A stretch of DNA of 64,000 nt from the NCBI GenBank assembly GCA_016703665.1, contig JADJBS010000002.1:434001-498000 (forward strand). The letters are read 5' to 3'. Within the stretch, counting starts at the first letter, position 1. Every line of letters begins with the position of its first letter. Origin of the DNA: Candidatus Defluviibacillus avedoerensis. Its GTDB lineage: Bacteria > Pseudomonadota > Gammaproteobacteria > Burkholderiales > Burkholderiaceae_C. Below, piece after piece: positions 1 through 9,576 of the stretch. Under the pieces are notes generated by a model. It was given only the letters and a program-made list of their open reading frames with translations. It was not told the origin of the DNA and did no database searches. The translations under genes and the position numbers were made by a program.

Positions 1-218
1 CCCACGACCAGTGGCGAGGCGTCTTCCAACGTCTGGCGGATTTTTTCGCCGCCGGGTACCTCACCCACACCGGTGCGGCCTGCGCTGTCGGTGAGGATCA
101 GGATGTTGCGGGTGAAGTAGGGGCCGTGCGCGCCGCTCAGGTTAAGCAGCATGCTGTCGCGCCCAGCCACGGGGATGACCTGCAGACGGGTGATCTTTGG
201 CGTATCTAGGGTACCCAT
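1..218 (-). CDS. gudD: glucarate dehydratase, N-terminal part (cut by window edge)
   Basis: Translating the minus strand from the ATG at 216-218 gives about 72 residues that closely follow the N-terminus of the enolase-superfamily D-glucarate dehydratase: [20 protein letters not shown], then the segment [19 protein letters not shown]. These are the capping-domain residues of GudD, which dehydrates D-glucarate (and L-idarate) to 5-keto-4-deoxy-glucarate. The catalytic barrel lies outside the window. It sits 13 bp downstream of kdgD on the same strand, so substrate dehydration and the next step are probably co-transcribed. The identity rests on strong N-terminal similarity; the completeness of the gene cannot be judged. 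Confidence 0.88.
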   Translation of the reverse strand, partial: MGTLDTPKITRLQVIPVAGRDSMLLNLSGAHGPYFTRNILILTDSAGRTGVGEVPGGEKIRQTLEDASPLVV

Positions 219-231
219 CGCTGTGCGCGCC

Positions 232-1146
232 TTACTGTGGACCTAACTTGGACATCAGCGCGCGGAGTTCTTCAAACTCGGCAGGCTTCAGGTCAGACAA
301 AGGCGGGCGCACCGGGCCAGCGCTGTGGCCGATGATCGTGGCGCCTGCCTTGACGATGCTGACTGCGTAGCCGTGACCTTTGTTGCGAATGGCAATCAGC
401 GGCAAGAAGAATTCGTCCAGCAAACGGTTGGTGGTGACCGTGTCTTTGGCGTGGTGGGCGTTGTAGAACTCCATGGCCGTGCAGGGCACAAAGTTGAACA
501 CTGCAGATGAATACACAGGGCAGCCCATGGCCTGATAAGCACCAGCGAACACCTCGGCAGTGGGCAAGCCACCCAAGTAGGCAAAACGGTCGCCCAATGC
601 GCGGCGGATGGACACAAAAGCTTCGATATCGCCAAAACCGTCCTTAAAGCCAATCAGGTTGGGGCAGGTGTCGGCTAACACTTGCAGCGACGCGGGTGTG
701 AGCTTGCAGGCACCCCGGTTGTAAACGATCACGCCAAACTTCACGCTCTTGCACACGGCTTGTACGTGTGCAACCAGACCGTCTTGCGTGGCTTCAGTCA
801 GGTAATGGGGCAACAGCAGAATGCCTTGCGCACCGAGGCGCTCAGCTTCTTGGGCGTATTTGATCGCCAAGGTGGTGCCACCACCCGCGCCCGCGATGAT
901 GGGCATTCGGCCCTTGCAGGTCTGGACTGCCGTGCGCACCACGTCGCTGTACTCCTGGGGTTCCAGGGAGAAGAACTCACCCGTGCCACCTGCTGCAAAC
1001 AGGGCAGTTGCGCCGTAGGGCATCAGCCATTCCAGGCGGTCTGCGTAGGGCTTGGGGGCGAATTGCAGATTGCTGTCAAAGTCTGTCAAGGGGAAGGACA
1101 GCAGGCCGTAAGAGATGATTTTCTTGAGTTCTTGAGGGGTGGTCAT
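232..1146 (-). CDS. kdgD: 5-dehydro-4-deoxyglucarate dehydratase
   Basis: A DHDPS/aldolase-class-I family protein of 304 aa that converts 5-keto-4-deoxy-glucarate to alpha-ketoglutarate semialdehyde with loss of CO2 and water, in the cytoplasm. Visible features are the GGTGEFFSL loop near residues 53-61, the YNRGACKLT segment with the family tyrosine (about Y142), and LIGFKDG with the Schiff-base lysine (about K168). The ATG at 1144-1146 was chosen because GGAG lies a suitable distance upstream and homologues begin with a similar sequence; the longer reading frame upstream adds low-complexity residues. The gene sits between garD and gudD, so both aldarate dehydratases feed it. The following alpha-ketoglutarate semialdehyde dehydrogenase is not in the window. 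Confidence 0.92.
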   Translation of the reverse strand: MTTPQELKKIISYGLLSFPLTDFDSNLQFAPKPYADRLEWLMPYGATALFAAGGTGEFFSLEPQEYSDVVRTAVQTCKGRMPIIAGAGGGTTLAIKYAQEAERLGAQGILLLPHYLTEATQDGLVAHVQAVCKSVKFGVIVYNRGACKLTPASLQVLADTCPNLIGFKDGFGDIEAFVSIRRALGDRFAYLGGLPTAEVFAGAYQAMGCPVYSSAVFNFVPCTAMEFYNAHHAKDTVTTNRLLDEFFLPLIAIRNKGHGYAVSIVKAGATIIGHSAGPVRPPLSDLKPAEFEELRALMSKLGPQ

Positions 1147-1198
1147 GAAGGGCTCCGGTAGAAGAAAGAGTCTTGAGATAGGGGGGTGTAGGGAAAAA

Positions 1199-2775
1199 TC
1201 AGGTGATAGGTGCTGGGTTAAACAGCACCAGGGCGTTGTGCAGTTTCCACTGTTCGGCCCAGGTTTTTTTGCGACCACTGGCCACATCCAGCATCAGGTG
1301 GAACATCTGCCAACCCACGTCTTCGATGCTGGCACTGCCTTCGGCAATCACGCCGGCGTTGATGTCCATCAGGTCATGCCAGCGGCGCGCCAGGTCACTT
1401 CGCGTGGCGACTTTGATCACAGGACATTCAGCCAACCCATATGGCGTGCCGCGCCCGGTGGTGAACACGTGCAGGTTCATGCCTGCAGCCAGTTGCAGCG
1501 TGCCGCAGATGAAGTCGCTGGCAGGGGTGGCGGCATAAATCAATCCCTTCAGGCCTTTGACTTTGAGCTTTTCGCCAGGGGATATCACACCCGCAATGGG
1601 TGATGTGCCGGATTTGATGATGGAGCCCATGGCTTTCTCAACGATGTTGGAGAGGCCACCCTTTTTGTTGCCCGGCGTGGTGTTGGCGCTGCGGTCCACG
1701 CTGCCGCGCTGCAGGTAGGCGTCGTACCAGGCCATCTCGTCGATGATCTGCTGGGCCACGGCGGGCGTGGTGGCGCGGGCGGTGAGCTGAGCCACGCCGT
1801 CGCGCACCTCTGTCGTTTCAGAGAACATCACACTGGCGCCCGCGCGTACCAGTAAATCGGTGCAAAAGCCCACCGCTGGGTTGGCGGTGACGCCTGAGAA
1901 CGCGTCGCTGCCGCCGCACTGCACACCCACCACGAGTTCACTGGCTGGCACGGTTTCGCGTTGGCGTGCATTCAGGCGGGTGAGGTGCACTTTGGCTTGA
2001 CGCAGGATCGAATCGACCATGGACATGAAGCCCACGTGCGCCTCGTCCTGTAAGCACACCACGTCCAGTTGATTGGCTTCGGCGCTTGCCGCTTGGCGTT
2101 GATCCACCAAAGGGATCGAGCCGGGGGCAGCAGACGTTCGGGCTGCAGCTTTTCGCAGCCCAGGCTGACCACCATCACTTCACCGCCAAAGTTGGGGTTC
2201 AGGCTGATGTTGCGCAGGGTGCGGATGGGGATGGGGGCATCAGGCGCGTCAATGGCTACACCGCAGCCATAACCGTGGGCAAGAGCCACTACGTCATCCA
2301 CGTTGGGGAACAGCGGCAGCAGTTCAGCCTTGATGCGTTGCACGGCAAAGTCGGTCACGCCCGCCACGCATTGCACGGTTTGTGTGATGGCCAGGATGTT
2401 GCGCGTGCCCACCGAGCCATCGGCATTGCGGTAGCCCTCGAAGGTGTAACCCTCCAGAGGGGGCAGGGCGACGGCACGTGTGGTGGCCATGGGCAAATCC
2501 GTCAGCTCCCGTGCGTCGGGCATCGTCAACAAACGCTCGTTGACCCAACTGCCCGCAGGAATCGCGCGAATCGCATAGCCGATGGGCACGTTGTAGCGGC
2601 GCACGACTGCATTTGCGGCCAGATCTAGCAGCGCTACCTTGTGTCCTTGAGGCACGTGCTCCAGCAAGGTCAGGCCAGACGGAAAGACCGTTCCTGCTGG
2701 CAAGCCGCCATCATTTGCCACGATGGCGACGTTGTCGTTCGGGTGCATGGCGATATGCAATGGCTTTGGCGTCAT
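1199..2775 (-). pseudogene. garD: galactarate dehydratase, UxaA family, with one frameshift
   Basis: Two overlapping reading frames together give a full-length (about 525 aa) GarD/altronate-dehydratase-family protein. The upstream frame starts at the ATG at 2773-2775 (MTPKPLH) and runs through [15 protein letters not shown]. The downstream frame resumes with LVDQRQ and continues through [24 protein letters not shown] and TTPGNKKGG to the C-terminal FNPAPIT. The break lies in a run of five G (2123-2127, plus strand); six would restore the frame exactly at the position expected from homologues. The enzyme is an iron-dependent dehydratase of meso-galactarate. Everything outside the run is well conserved, so either the run is miscalled or the gene was lost recently. 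Confidence 0.88.
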
Positions 2776-2868
2776 GATGGCAGTTGTAGGGGGATGTCGG
2801 ACAACAAGCGTAAATAATATCTGGTTGTATGATAACGTATCTTTAATGAAAACGTCAAATACACCGTC
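2776..2868. promoter_or_regulatory. divergent promoter region, garD / talarate-galactarate dehydratase
   Basis: A 93-bp AT-rich gap between two divergently transcribed galactarate dehydratase genes. It should hold both promoters and any aldarate-responsive operator. No perfect operator or canonical -35/-10 pair stands out by eye, and no regulator gene lies next to it in this window. Confidence 0.45.
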
Positions 2869-4005
2869 ATGACACAGGCCGCAAACCAAACAGACCGCAT
2901 CCAATCTGTCCGCATCTCTTCTTGCTATCTGCCACTGGCCACGCCCATCAGCGACGCCAAGGTACTGACAGGGCGCCAAAAGCCCATGACCGAGATTGCC
3001 ATCCTGTTTGCACAAATCCGTACGACAGGCGGCCAAGAAGGCTTGGGTTTCAGCTATTCCAAACGTGCGGGCGGCCCAGGCCAGTTTGCGCATGCCAAAG
3101 AAATCGCGCCTGTTCTCATCGGTGAAGACCCCAGCGACATTGGCAAGCTGTGGGACAAGCTTTGCTGGGCCGGGGCATCGGTCGGGCGTAGCGGGCTGGC
3201 GACGCAGGCTATTGGTGCTTTCGATGTGGCGCTGTGGGATTTAAAGGCGCGCCGCGCCAATTTGTCGCTGGCCAAGTTGTTGGGCTCGTACCGTGATTCA
3301 GTGCGCTGCTACAACACTTCGGGTGGGTTTCTGCACACGCCCATTGATCAGCTGGTGGTGAACGCCTCGGCCTCTATTGCCCGTGGCATCGGCGGCATCA
3401 AGCTCAAAGTGGGTCAGCCAGATGGCTCGCTGGACATTGCCCGTGTGACGGCGGTGCGCAAACACTTGGGCGACGCGGTGCCGATCATGGTGGACGCCAA
3501 CCAGCAATGGGACAGGCCCACTGCGCAGCGCATGTGCCGCATCTTCGAGCAGTTCAATTTGGTGTGGATAGAAGAACCGCTGGACGCGTATGACCATGAA
3601 GGCCACGCTGCATTGGCCACCCATTTCGACACGCCCATCGCAACGGGCGAAATGCTGACCAGTGCTGCCGAGCACGGCGACTTGATCCGTCACCGCGCGG
3701 CTGATTACCTGATGCCCGATGGTCCGCGTGTGGGCGGTATCACGCCTTTCCTGAAAGTCGCCAGTCAGGCCAGCCATGCGGGCTTGATGTTGGCACCGCA
3801 CTTTGCGATGGAGTTACATGTTCACCTGGCAGCAGCCTACCCCACTGAGCCTTGGGTAGAACACTTTGAATGGCTGGACCCGCTGTTTAACGAACGCATC
3901 GAGATCAAAGACGGCTGCATGTTGGTGCCGACAAGGCCTGGGTTGGGTTTGTCACTGAGCGAGCAGGTGGCCACCTGGACGCGGGAGCGGGTTGAGTTTG
4001 CTTGA
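2869..4005 (+). CDS. L-talarate/galactarate dehydratase-type enolase superfamily enzyme
   Basis: A 378-aa mandelate-racemase subgroup protein. The capping domain covers roughly residues 1-130, followed by the barrel. Catalytic landmarks are IKLK (K178, K180), VDANQQW (D209, N211) and EEPL (E235/E236) with GEM (E261) as metal ligands, and APHFAMELH (H311). This pattern fits talarate/galactarate dehydratases, which act on m-galactarate and L-talarate to give 5-keto-4-deoxy-glucarate, the same product as GarD. It diverges from the garD-kdgD-gudD cluster. The enzyme would cover galactarate breakdown if garD is truly broken. Substrate assignment within the superfamily from sequence alone is moderately secure and is helped by the neighbours. 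Confidence 0.8.
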   Translation: MTQAANQTDRIQSVRISSCYLPLATPISDAKVLTGRQKPMTEIAILFAQIRTTGGQEGLGFSYSKRAGGPGQFAHAKEIAPVLIGEDPSDIGKLWDKLCWAGASVGRSGLATQAIGAFDVALWDLKARRANLSLAKLLGSYRDSVRCYNTSGGFLHTPIDQLVVNASASIARGIGGIKLKVGQPDGSLDIARVTAVRKHLGDAVPIMVDANQQWDRPTAQRMCRIFEQFNLVWIEEPLDAYDHEGHAALATHFDTPIATGEMLTSAAEHGDLIRHRAADYLMPDGPRVGGITPFLKVASQASHAGLMLAPHFAMELHVHLAAAYPTEPWVEHFEWLDPLFNERIEIKDGCMLVPTRPGLGLSLSEQVATWTRERVEFA

Positions 4006-4407
4006 TTTTTTGCTGTTGAGCACGCTGGGTAATCCGGCGAGCAGGGTACTCTGCTCACTACGCTCAACTCCAAACGGGTCAACCGGAGTCGTACTTTTCG
4101 TCCGGGTTGGTAAGGCGATGGGTCAACTCGCCACGGAGGGCTGCAAAGGAGTCAAAGATGCATTTGACGGCGATGAGGCCGATCCCCATGGCTTGTCAGC
4201 GGCGTTGGCAGCCATATCCATCAAGCTATGGGTTTAACTCGATGAAACTAAACAACATTGACTGTGAGGTTGACGAGCCTTGACCCCGGCACTGGCTCTA
4301 CAGTTAGAGCTGCTTGGTTCCCCACCTGACTCGGTTGGCCGCTTTACCATGCGGGAAGGCCCGTCAAGCTTTATTGTATGCGCTGGCGCTGGTCAGGCGG
4401 CGGCAGT
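4006..4407. other. 402-bp intergenic stretch, no recognisable gene
   Basis: Between two convergent genes. Short frames on both strands lack any recognisable family and have no ribosome-binding sites. A small hairpin is present at 4041-4058 (arms GAGCAG / CTGCTC, 6-nt loop), without a following T-run. The segment could be old gene debris or simple spacer; I cannot assign it. Confidence 0.5.
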
Positions 4408-6198
4408 TCAGGCGGGTTCGTTCAAATCTGCCCAAATTACGGGGGATTTCATATTTAACCAGGCGTCAAAATGATCGCCGTAGGTGTGTTCTATCTGCCT
4501 GCGCTTGATTTTGAGTGTCGGTGTCAACAGGCTATTTTCGGGCGTCCAGGGCTTGGTGACGATAGCCAGCAGGCTCAGCTTTTCGTGCTCGCCCAAGCTG
4601 CTGTTGACTGCATGGATGTGTTCCGTCAAGGCGGCCGCTAGGCTGGCTCGTTCGGCTTTGCTGATGGTGGCTGCAAGGCTGGCGTCGGCATTCAGCATGA
4701 CCAGGGCGAAGGGCTGCTCATGGTTGACCCGCCCTGTGACCATGCAGGCCTCGATGGCCGGGTGCTGGCTTAAGGAGTCTTCAATGGTGTACGGGGAGAT
4801 GTGTTTGCCCCGGCTGGTCTTAAAGATGTCCTTGAGGCGGCCCGTGAGGCGCAAGACACCGTTCGCATCCACCTCGCCCCTGTCGCCCGTGCGAAGCCAG
4901 CCGCCGGGCAGAAGGGCTTCTTGCGTGCGCGCGGGGTCTCTGTAGTAACCATGCATCACGCCGGGGCTGCGGAGCTGGACTTCGTTCGTCTGTGGGTCAA
5001 GGCGTTGCTCCACACCCGGACAGGGCTGGCCAACGGTACCGGCACCCCCTGCGGTGCGCAACTGGCCGGGCAGGGTGCTATGGGAGACGCCGCAAATTTC
5101 GGTCATGCCATAGACTTCGACCAGGCCCAGCCCGAGCTGGCGGTACCAGCCAATCAGCTCTGCGGACATCGGCGCGGCGCCCGCAGCGGCGAGCTGGCAT
5201 TTGTCCAGGCCGAGGCTTTTAAGCACTCTCTTGCGGACCAGGTTTCCAATGACCGGGAGCTTCAGGCGTTTTTGCAGTGTGCCCGCAGGTACCTTGGCAT
5301 GCAGGTCCCGCTGGAGCTTGGCCCACTGGCGGGGCTCCGCGAAAAACACAGTAGGTCTTGCCCTTTGCATGTCTGCCAAAAGAGTGGCCGCGGATTCCGC
5401 AAAGAAAATCTGGGCACCCAAGTAAAGCGCACCATGTTCAACCAGCATGCGCTCGGCCACGTGGGCCAGCGGCAGGTGAGAGATGAAGCGGTCCGTTTCA
5501 GACAGCTTGAAGCGCCGGGTAGCACACAGCAATGACCAGGCAAAGCTGTTGAACGTCTGCATCACCCCTCTGGGCGAACCCGTGGCACCTGAGGTGTAGA
5601 TCACAGTGGCCAGGCAGTCTCCCGTCGGGGGAGACACCCGGCGCAGGGGCTCGGTACGGGCAACGATGCTGTTCCAGCCGTTGTTGAACATCTGGCTGGC
5701 CGGGCCTTCAGGCAGCGTCATCGCGAAATCGGCGCCGAGTTCAGTTGCCAGTGCAGGCGCCTGCGACATGGAAATCACCGGGATGTAGCCCGGCATACCG
5801 CCCAGCAGCGCACGGGTGTCGTCCAACTTGCCCACAAAGCAGGCTCGTGCCTCGCTGTGTGTCAGGATGTGGTTAAGGTGGTTTGCATTGACGCTGGCGT
5901 AGATAGGGACGGACACATGGCCTGCCATCCATATGGCCAAATCGGCCAGGACCCAATGCGCGCTGTTGTTGCCGTAAATCGCGATGCGACTTCCTTCGGG
6001 CCAATTTTGCTCGCGCAGATAGGCCGCCATGCGGCGTACCTCGTGGCCAGCTTGGCCCCAGGTGATTTCCAGCACGGCGCCGTTGCCCACCGGTTGAGAC
6101 AGAAACACCTTGCGAGGGCGCTCTTTTTCCCAACGCAGCAGTCTCTGCACGGGGAGCATGTCGGGGCTGATGTCAGCGTAAAGCGTGGGAGATTTCAT
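4408..6198 (-). CDS. AMP-dependent acyl-CoA synthetase (long-chain type)
   Basis: A 596-aa ANL-superfamily ligase that activates a carboxylic acid to acyl-AMP and then acyl-CoA. Core motifs are present in order: the P-loop-like VIYTSGATGSPRGVMQ, YGMTEICG (A5), GWLRTGDRGEVD (A7) and LTGRLKDIFKTSRGKHISP (A8), with the C-terminal KIKRRQIEHTYGDHF carrying the terminal lysine region. The order of motifs and the length resemble FadD15-like long-chain acyl-CoA synthetases. No signal peptide is seen. It lies 42 bp downstream of a ferredoxin gene and after an SDR gene on the same strand, probably one operon. The chain length or substrate cannot be decided from the sequence. Confidence 0.85.
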   Translation of the reverse strand: MKSPTLYADISPDMLPVQRLLRWEKERPRKVFLSQPVGNGAVLEITWGQAGHEVRRMAAYLREQNWPEGSRIAIYGNNSAHWVLADLAIWMAGHVSVPIYASVNANHLNHILTHSEARACFVGKLDDTRALLGGMPGYIPVISMSQAPALATELGADFAMTLPEGPASQMFNNGWNSIVARTEPLRRVSPPTGDCLATVIYTSGATGSPRGVMQTFNSFAWSLLCATRRFKLSETDRFISHLPLAHVAERMLVEHGALYLGAQIFFAESAATLLADMQRARPTVFFAEPRQWAKLQRDLHAKVPAGTLQKRLKLPVIGNLVRKRVLKSLGLDKCQLAAAGAAPMSAELIGWYRQLGLGLVEVYGMTEICGVSHSTLPGQLRTAGGAGTVGQPCPGVEQRLDPQTNEVQLRSPGVMHGYYRDPARTQEALLPGGWLRTGDRGEVDANGVLRLTGRLKDIFKTSRGKHISPYTIEDSLSQHPAIEACMVTGRVNHEQPFALVMLNADASLAATISKAERASLAAALTEHIHAVNSSLGEHEKLSLLAIVTKPWTPENSLLTPTLKIKRRQIEHTYGDHFDAWLNMKSPVIWADLNEPA

Positions 6199-6240
6199 GC
6201 AGCACGGGGCAGGCCTGGATGTAAACCATCCACTGTAGCG

Positions 6241-6534
6241 CTAAAGACCGACTATTCTGATCTGGATATCCGAAAGTGGGTAGGCAACGCAAGGCAGGAT
6301 GTAGCCCTCGGCCTTTTCTTCGGCACTCAGGCCCGGCCATGCCATCTGGTAGCGGACCTGACCTTTTGTCAGCAGGCTGATGCAGGTACGGCAGTTGCCC
6401 ACCCGGCATGAGCTGGGCATGTCGATGCCAGCTCTTTCAGCCGCCTGCAGTACGGTGGCATCAGGCAAAACGTCAAACGGCGTGCCATCGGGTTCAATAC
6501 TTCCGATGAAAACACCGTTTTCGGCAAATTTCAT
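6241..6534 (-). CDS. 2Fe-2S ferredoxin
   Basis: A 97-aa plant-type ferredoxin. The cluster ligands are visible as SSCRVGNCRTC (C-x4-C-x2-C) with the fourth cysteine in ILPCVAYP near residue 83. It would act as a small cytoplasmic electron carrier for an oxygenase, P450 or reductase. It sits between the SDR (20 bp upstream) and the acyl-CoA synthetase (42 bp downstream), so it is likely co-transcribed, but no partner oxygenase lies in the window. The physiological partner is therefore unknown. Confidence 0.88.
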   Translation of the reverse strand: MKFAENGVFIGSIEPDGTPFDVLPDATVLQAAERAGIDMPSSCRVGNCRTCISLLTKGQVRYQMAWPGLSAEEKAEGYILPCVAYPLSDIQIRIVGL

Positions 6535-6554
6535 AAGGATTTATTGCTATCTAA

Positions 6555-7343
6555 TCAAGAGCGTGCGTGGGTGACGCCGCCATCGACCACCAGGGTCGAG
6601 CCCACCACATAGTCACCCGCGCGCGATGCCAGGAAGATCGCCGCGCCCGCCATGTCCTCGGTGGTGCCAATGCGACGCGAGGGGATGCGCTGGGCGACCG
6701 CGTCAGCATGGTCGCGGGCGTCCTTATTCATGTCAGACGCAAAAGCACCAGGTGCAATGGCGCTCACCACAATGTTCTCGGGCGCCAGGCGCAGTGCCAT
6801 GCGGCGTGTCAGGTGAATCAGCCCCGCCTTGCTTGCTGCGTAGGAATAGGTTTCCATGGGGTTCACCGACACCCCATCAATCGATGCGATGTTGATCACC
6901 TTGGCAGGGCTTGAACCACCGTGGGCGTTCGCCGCAGCGCGCAGGGCAGGGGCGAGTGCCTGGGTCAGGAAGAAAGGGGTTTTCATGTTCAGGTCAACCA
7001 CCTTGTCCCAGCCGCTTTCAGGGAAGTCGTCAAACGCCGCTCCCCAGGCGGCGCCAGCGTTGTTGACCAGAATGTCCAGGCTGGCCTCATGTTTGCCATA
7101 GGCCGCCACCAGTGCCTTGGCTCCGTCCAGCGTGGACACATCGGATGGCAGTGAGATGCAGTGACCCAGGGCAGACAGTTCTTTCGCCGTTTCGTCACAA
7201 GCGGCGGCTTTGCGGGCGCTGATGTAGACCCGGGCACCTGCGGCCAAAAAACCCTCGGCAATCATGCGGCCAATGCCGCGCGAGCCGCCTGTGATGAGCG
7301 CAGTACGGCCTTGGAGAGAGAAGAGGTCTGTGGTGTTCAACAT
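6555..7343 (-). CDS. SDR-family oxidoreductase (3-oxoacyl reductase-like)
   Basis: A 262-aa classical short-chain dehydrogenase. The nucleotide-binding GGSRGIGRM motif lies near residues 18-26, NNAGAAWG in the middle, and the catalytic set is IASIDG plus YSYAASKAG (Tyr-x3-Lys). The arginine-rich ISARK after the second strand suggests NADP(H). The protein resembles RhlG/FabG-like 3-oxoacyl reductases. GGAG precedes the ATG at 7341-7343 at good spacing. It is the first gene of an apparent SDR-ferredoxin-acyl-CoA synthetase operon, which points to modification of an acyl substrate. The exact substrate is unknown. Confidence 0.85.
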   Translation of the reverse strand: MLNTTDLFSLQGRTALITGGSRGIGRMIAEGFLAAGARVYISARKAAACDETAKELSALGHCISLPSDVSTLDGAKALVAAYGKHEASLDILVNNAGAAWGAAFDDFPESGWDKVVDLNMKTPFFLTQALAPALRAAANAHGGSSPAKVINIASIDGVSVNPMETYSYAASKAGLIHLTRRMALRLAPENIVVSAIAPGAFASDMNKDARDHADAVAQRIPSRRIGTTEDMAGAAIFLASRAGDYVVGSTLVVDGGVTHARS

Positions 7344-7394
7344 GTGTGATCTCCTGTGGAAGTTGTGATTTTCAATGCAGTGCGGGCGACACGC

Positions 7395-7640
7395 TCATCG
7401 CCCTGTCGGGCAAAAACTGTTCTTGGTTTCTTCGCCGCGGACATACTGGGTTTCTTCTTCTTCGGAGGCGAGCCGTACCTCGACCAGCTGGGCGCGCTGA
7501 CCATGCAGGTCGCGCAACAGGTGAGTCGCTTCAGCTTTCACGTCGACATCGGTACGAAATGACTTGAACCAGCGTCTGTCACGCCCGTCGAACCGGAAAT
7601 CAATTCGCCACAGCGCGGATGGCCTGAAGAAGGTGGCCAC
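7395..7640 (-). CDS. small conserved-looking hypothetical protein
   Basis: An 81-aa frame starting with GTG at 7638-7640, two bases after the stop of the NUDIX gene on the same strand, which suggests translational coupling. The protein is charged and acidic near the C-terminus (EVRLASEEEETQYVRGEE) and begins with an aromatic/basic segment, RIDFRFDGRDRRWFKSF. It has no cysteine pairs or membrane segment. Composition and the compact fit behind the NUDIX gene favour a real gene over a shadow. I recognise no named domain and propose no function. Confidence 0.55.
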   Translation of the reverse strand: MATFFRPSALWRIDFRFDGRDRRWFKSFRTDVDVKAEATHLLRDLHGQRAQLVEVRLASEEEETQYVRGEETKNSFCPTGR

Positions 7641-7642
7641 GG

Positions 7643-8521
7643 TCAGGCAAACAGCGACTCAAACCCGTCCAAAGGCTCGAACCGCTTGTTGCGGTAAGCC
7701 AGTCGGGTGGGGCCACTCCAAATGCGTTGCTGGATGGAATGGCGCTCGTCGCCGGGGTAGGTGATGAAGCGGGTGCCTTCATGGTCAAACGGCTCAGGCT
7801 GAATCACTGGGGGCGGGCGATGGGCGGGAACCGTCATCGCACTGGCAACGTTGGCATGGCGTGAGAGTTCGGCCAGGGTCATGATCTGCGGTGGTGCCAG
7901 CTCAATATCTCCCGCCCAGTACTGCGTGAGGGCAGCGCGCGGCGCAAGCCAGCTGCTGGCCGTGGTTTCCACGTCGTCATGGGCGGCCTCTTGCAGGTGC
8001 GGCACGGTGGCCACAAAGAACCGGGTGTCAAACCGTTTTCGGGTGACCGAGGGCACTTGGGGTGATCCAGCGTGACCAGGGCAGCACGCCACTGGTGTGC
8101 AGGCGCAAACCCATGCGAGACAGCATGTCGTTAAAGCCCAGGCCCTCTTTCAGGTGCGCGGCGGCTTGTGCTGTGTTGGCGGGTTTGCCATCCTCACTGT
8201 GGGCCAGCAGTACGCCAGACTCCTCGAACGCCTCGCGCAGGGCAGCCACATGCAGGCCGGCTGCTTCTTCGGGGGTAATGTGAGCTTCGTTCAGGCGTGC
8301 ATGCAAGACGTGTAACGGCATGTCAAGGTGCTGCGCTGCGTCAAGCTGTGCGTCGGAGGCATCCAGTTTTCCGCCCGGAAACACATATGCTCCCCCGAGT
8401 ACATCGGACAATCCGTGGCGTTTCAGGAGGAAGACCTCCAATCCACTGTCACCATCGCGCAGTAGGATCACGGTGGCGGCTGGGCGGGGGCTTCGGTGAC
8501 CAGTTCAGAGTTCAGTTCCAT
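7643..8521 (-). pseudogene. NUDIX hydrolase with two frame disruptions
   Basis: The coding content runs over three frames. MELNSELVTEAP starts at 8519-8521. The next frame gives RPAATVILLRDGDSGLEVFLLKR, with VFPGGKLD and the NUDIX-box core ALREAFEESGVLL. The last frame gives VTRKRFDTRFFVATVP to the C-terminus. The first shift is at a run of five G (8486-8490), where six would restore the frame. The second lies at the TTGGGG of 8057-8062, where one base is in excess. The net length matches an intact 292-aa protein of the NUDT7/19-like type, which often hydrolyses CoA or nucleoside diphosphate derivatives. Two independent disruptions make this a decay candidate or a poorly called locus. Confidence 0.82.
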
Positions 8522-8627
8522 GGGCTTGAATTACAGTTATCTGTCGCCAGCTACCAAAGTTAGGGATATTTGGCCCGGCCACACAATTTGCCATTTCAAC
8601 ATCGATACAGCTACAGCAGGAGATTAC

Positions 8628-9536
8628 ATGAGCATTGATTTCAAAGGCCGCGTCGCCATCGTGACAGGCGCAGGGGGAGGTCTAGGGCGCCAACATGCTC
8701 TGGCACTGGCCAAACGCGGTGCCAAGGTACTGGTCAACGACCTGGGCGGTACGGTCTCTGGTACCGGTGGATCCCCTGTGGCAGCCCAAGCTGTGGTGGA
8801 CGAGATCAAGGCCGCTGGCGGCGAAGCGATCGCCAATGGGGCATCGGTCACCGATTACGCCGCGGTGCAAGCCATGGTGCAACAGGCTGTGGACGCCTGG
8901 GGCCGGGTGGATATTCTGGTTAACAACGCAGGCATTCTGCGTGACAAGAGCTTTGCCAAGATGGAAATGGACGACTTCCGCCAGGTGGTGGATGTGCACC
9001 TGATGGGGGCAGCCCACTGCTGCAAGGCGGTGTGGCCGATCATGAACGCGCAAAAGTACGGCCGCATCCTGATGACAACCTCTTCCACGGGCCTCTACGG
9101 TAATTTTGGCCAGGCCAACTACGGCGCTGCCAAGCTCGCCCAGGCAGGCATGATGCAAACCCTGAGCATCGAAGGCGCCAAGAACAACATCCATGTCAAC
9201 AGCCTGGCACCCACGGCCACCACGCGCATGACCGAAGACCTGTTCCCGGCTGATTTGCGTGCGGAATTTGATGCCGCCTCGGTGGTGCCTGCCATGTTGG
9301 TGCTGGTTTCTGAAGGTGCTCCCAACCGCACCATTTTGTGTGCTGGTGCGGGCACGTTTGAGGCAGCCAACATCACGCTGACACAGGGTGCCTACATCGG
9401 TACCGGGCCCGACGCGCCTGAGCGCTTGGCCGAACACCTGGCCCAGGTTCTCGACCGTACGGGCGAGATGGTGCCGCTCAGTGGCAGCGGGCAGGGCGCG
9501 AACGAAGTCGCCAAGGCCCGCGCCGCGCGTGGCTGA
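8628..9536 (+). CDS. SDR-family (3R)-hydroxyacyl-CoA dehydrogenase-like protein
   Basis: A 302-aa SDR of the peroxisomal multifunctional-enzyme (17beta-HSD4) type. Visible motifs are TGAGGGLGRQHALALA near residues 12-27, VNDLGGTVSGTG (the aspartate after strand two suggests NAD+), NNAGILRDKSF, and the YGNFGQANYGAAK catalytic segment. The ATG at 8628 follows AGGAG at proper spacing; an in-frame extension upstream lacks these signals. Likely role: NAD-dependent oxidation of a 3-hydroxyacyl-CoA or a related alcohol. It diverges from the NUDIX gene and is followed by gshA. Confidence 0.83.
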   Translation: MSIDFKGRVAIVTGAGGGLGRQHALALAKRGAKVLVNDLGGTVSGTGGSPVAAQAVVDEIKAAGGEAIANGASVTDYAAVQAMVQQAVDAWGRVDILVNNAGILRDKSFAKMEMDDFRQVVDVHLMGAAHCCKAVWPIMNAQKYGRILMTTSSTGLYGNFGQANYGAAKLAQAGMMQTLSIEGAKNNIHVNSLAPTATTRMTEDLFPADLRAEFDAASVVPAMLVLVSEGAPNRTILCAGAGTFEAANITLTQGAYIGTGPDAPERLAEHLAQVLDRTGEMVPLSGSGQGANEVAKARAARG

Positions 9537-9576
9537 GTGCCCGTTCGACGACAACACCGATCAACCAGGACATCCA

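Noticed and set aside
4280..4330. possible tRNA-like pairing around CTCTACAGTTAGAG
   Set aside because: No acceptor stem, no T-loop consensus GGTTCRA and no cloverleaf could be built.
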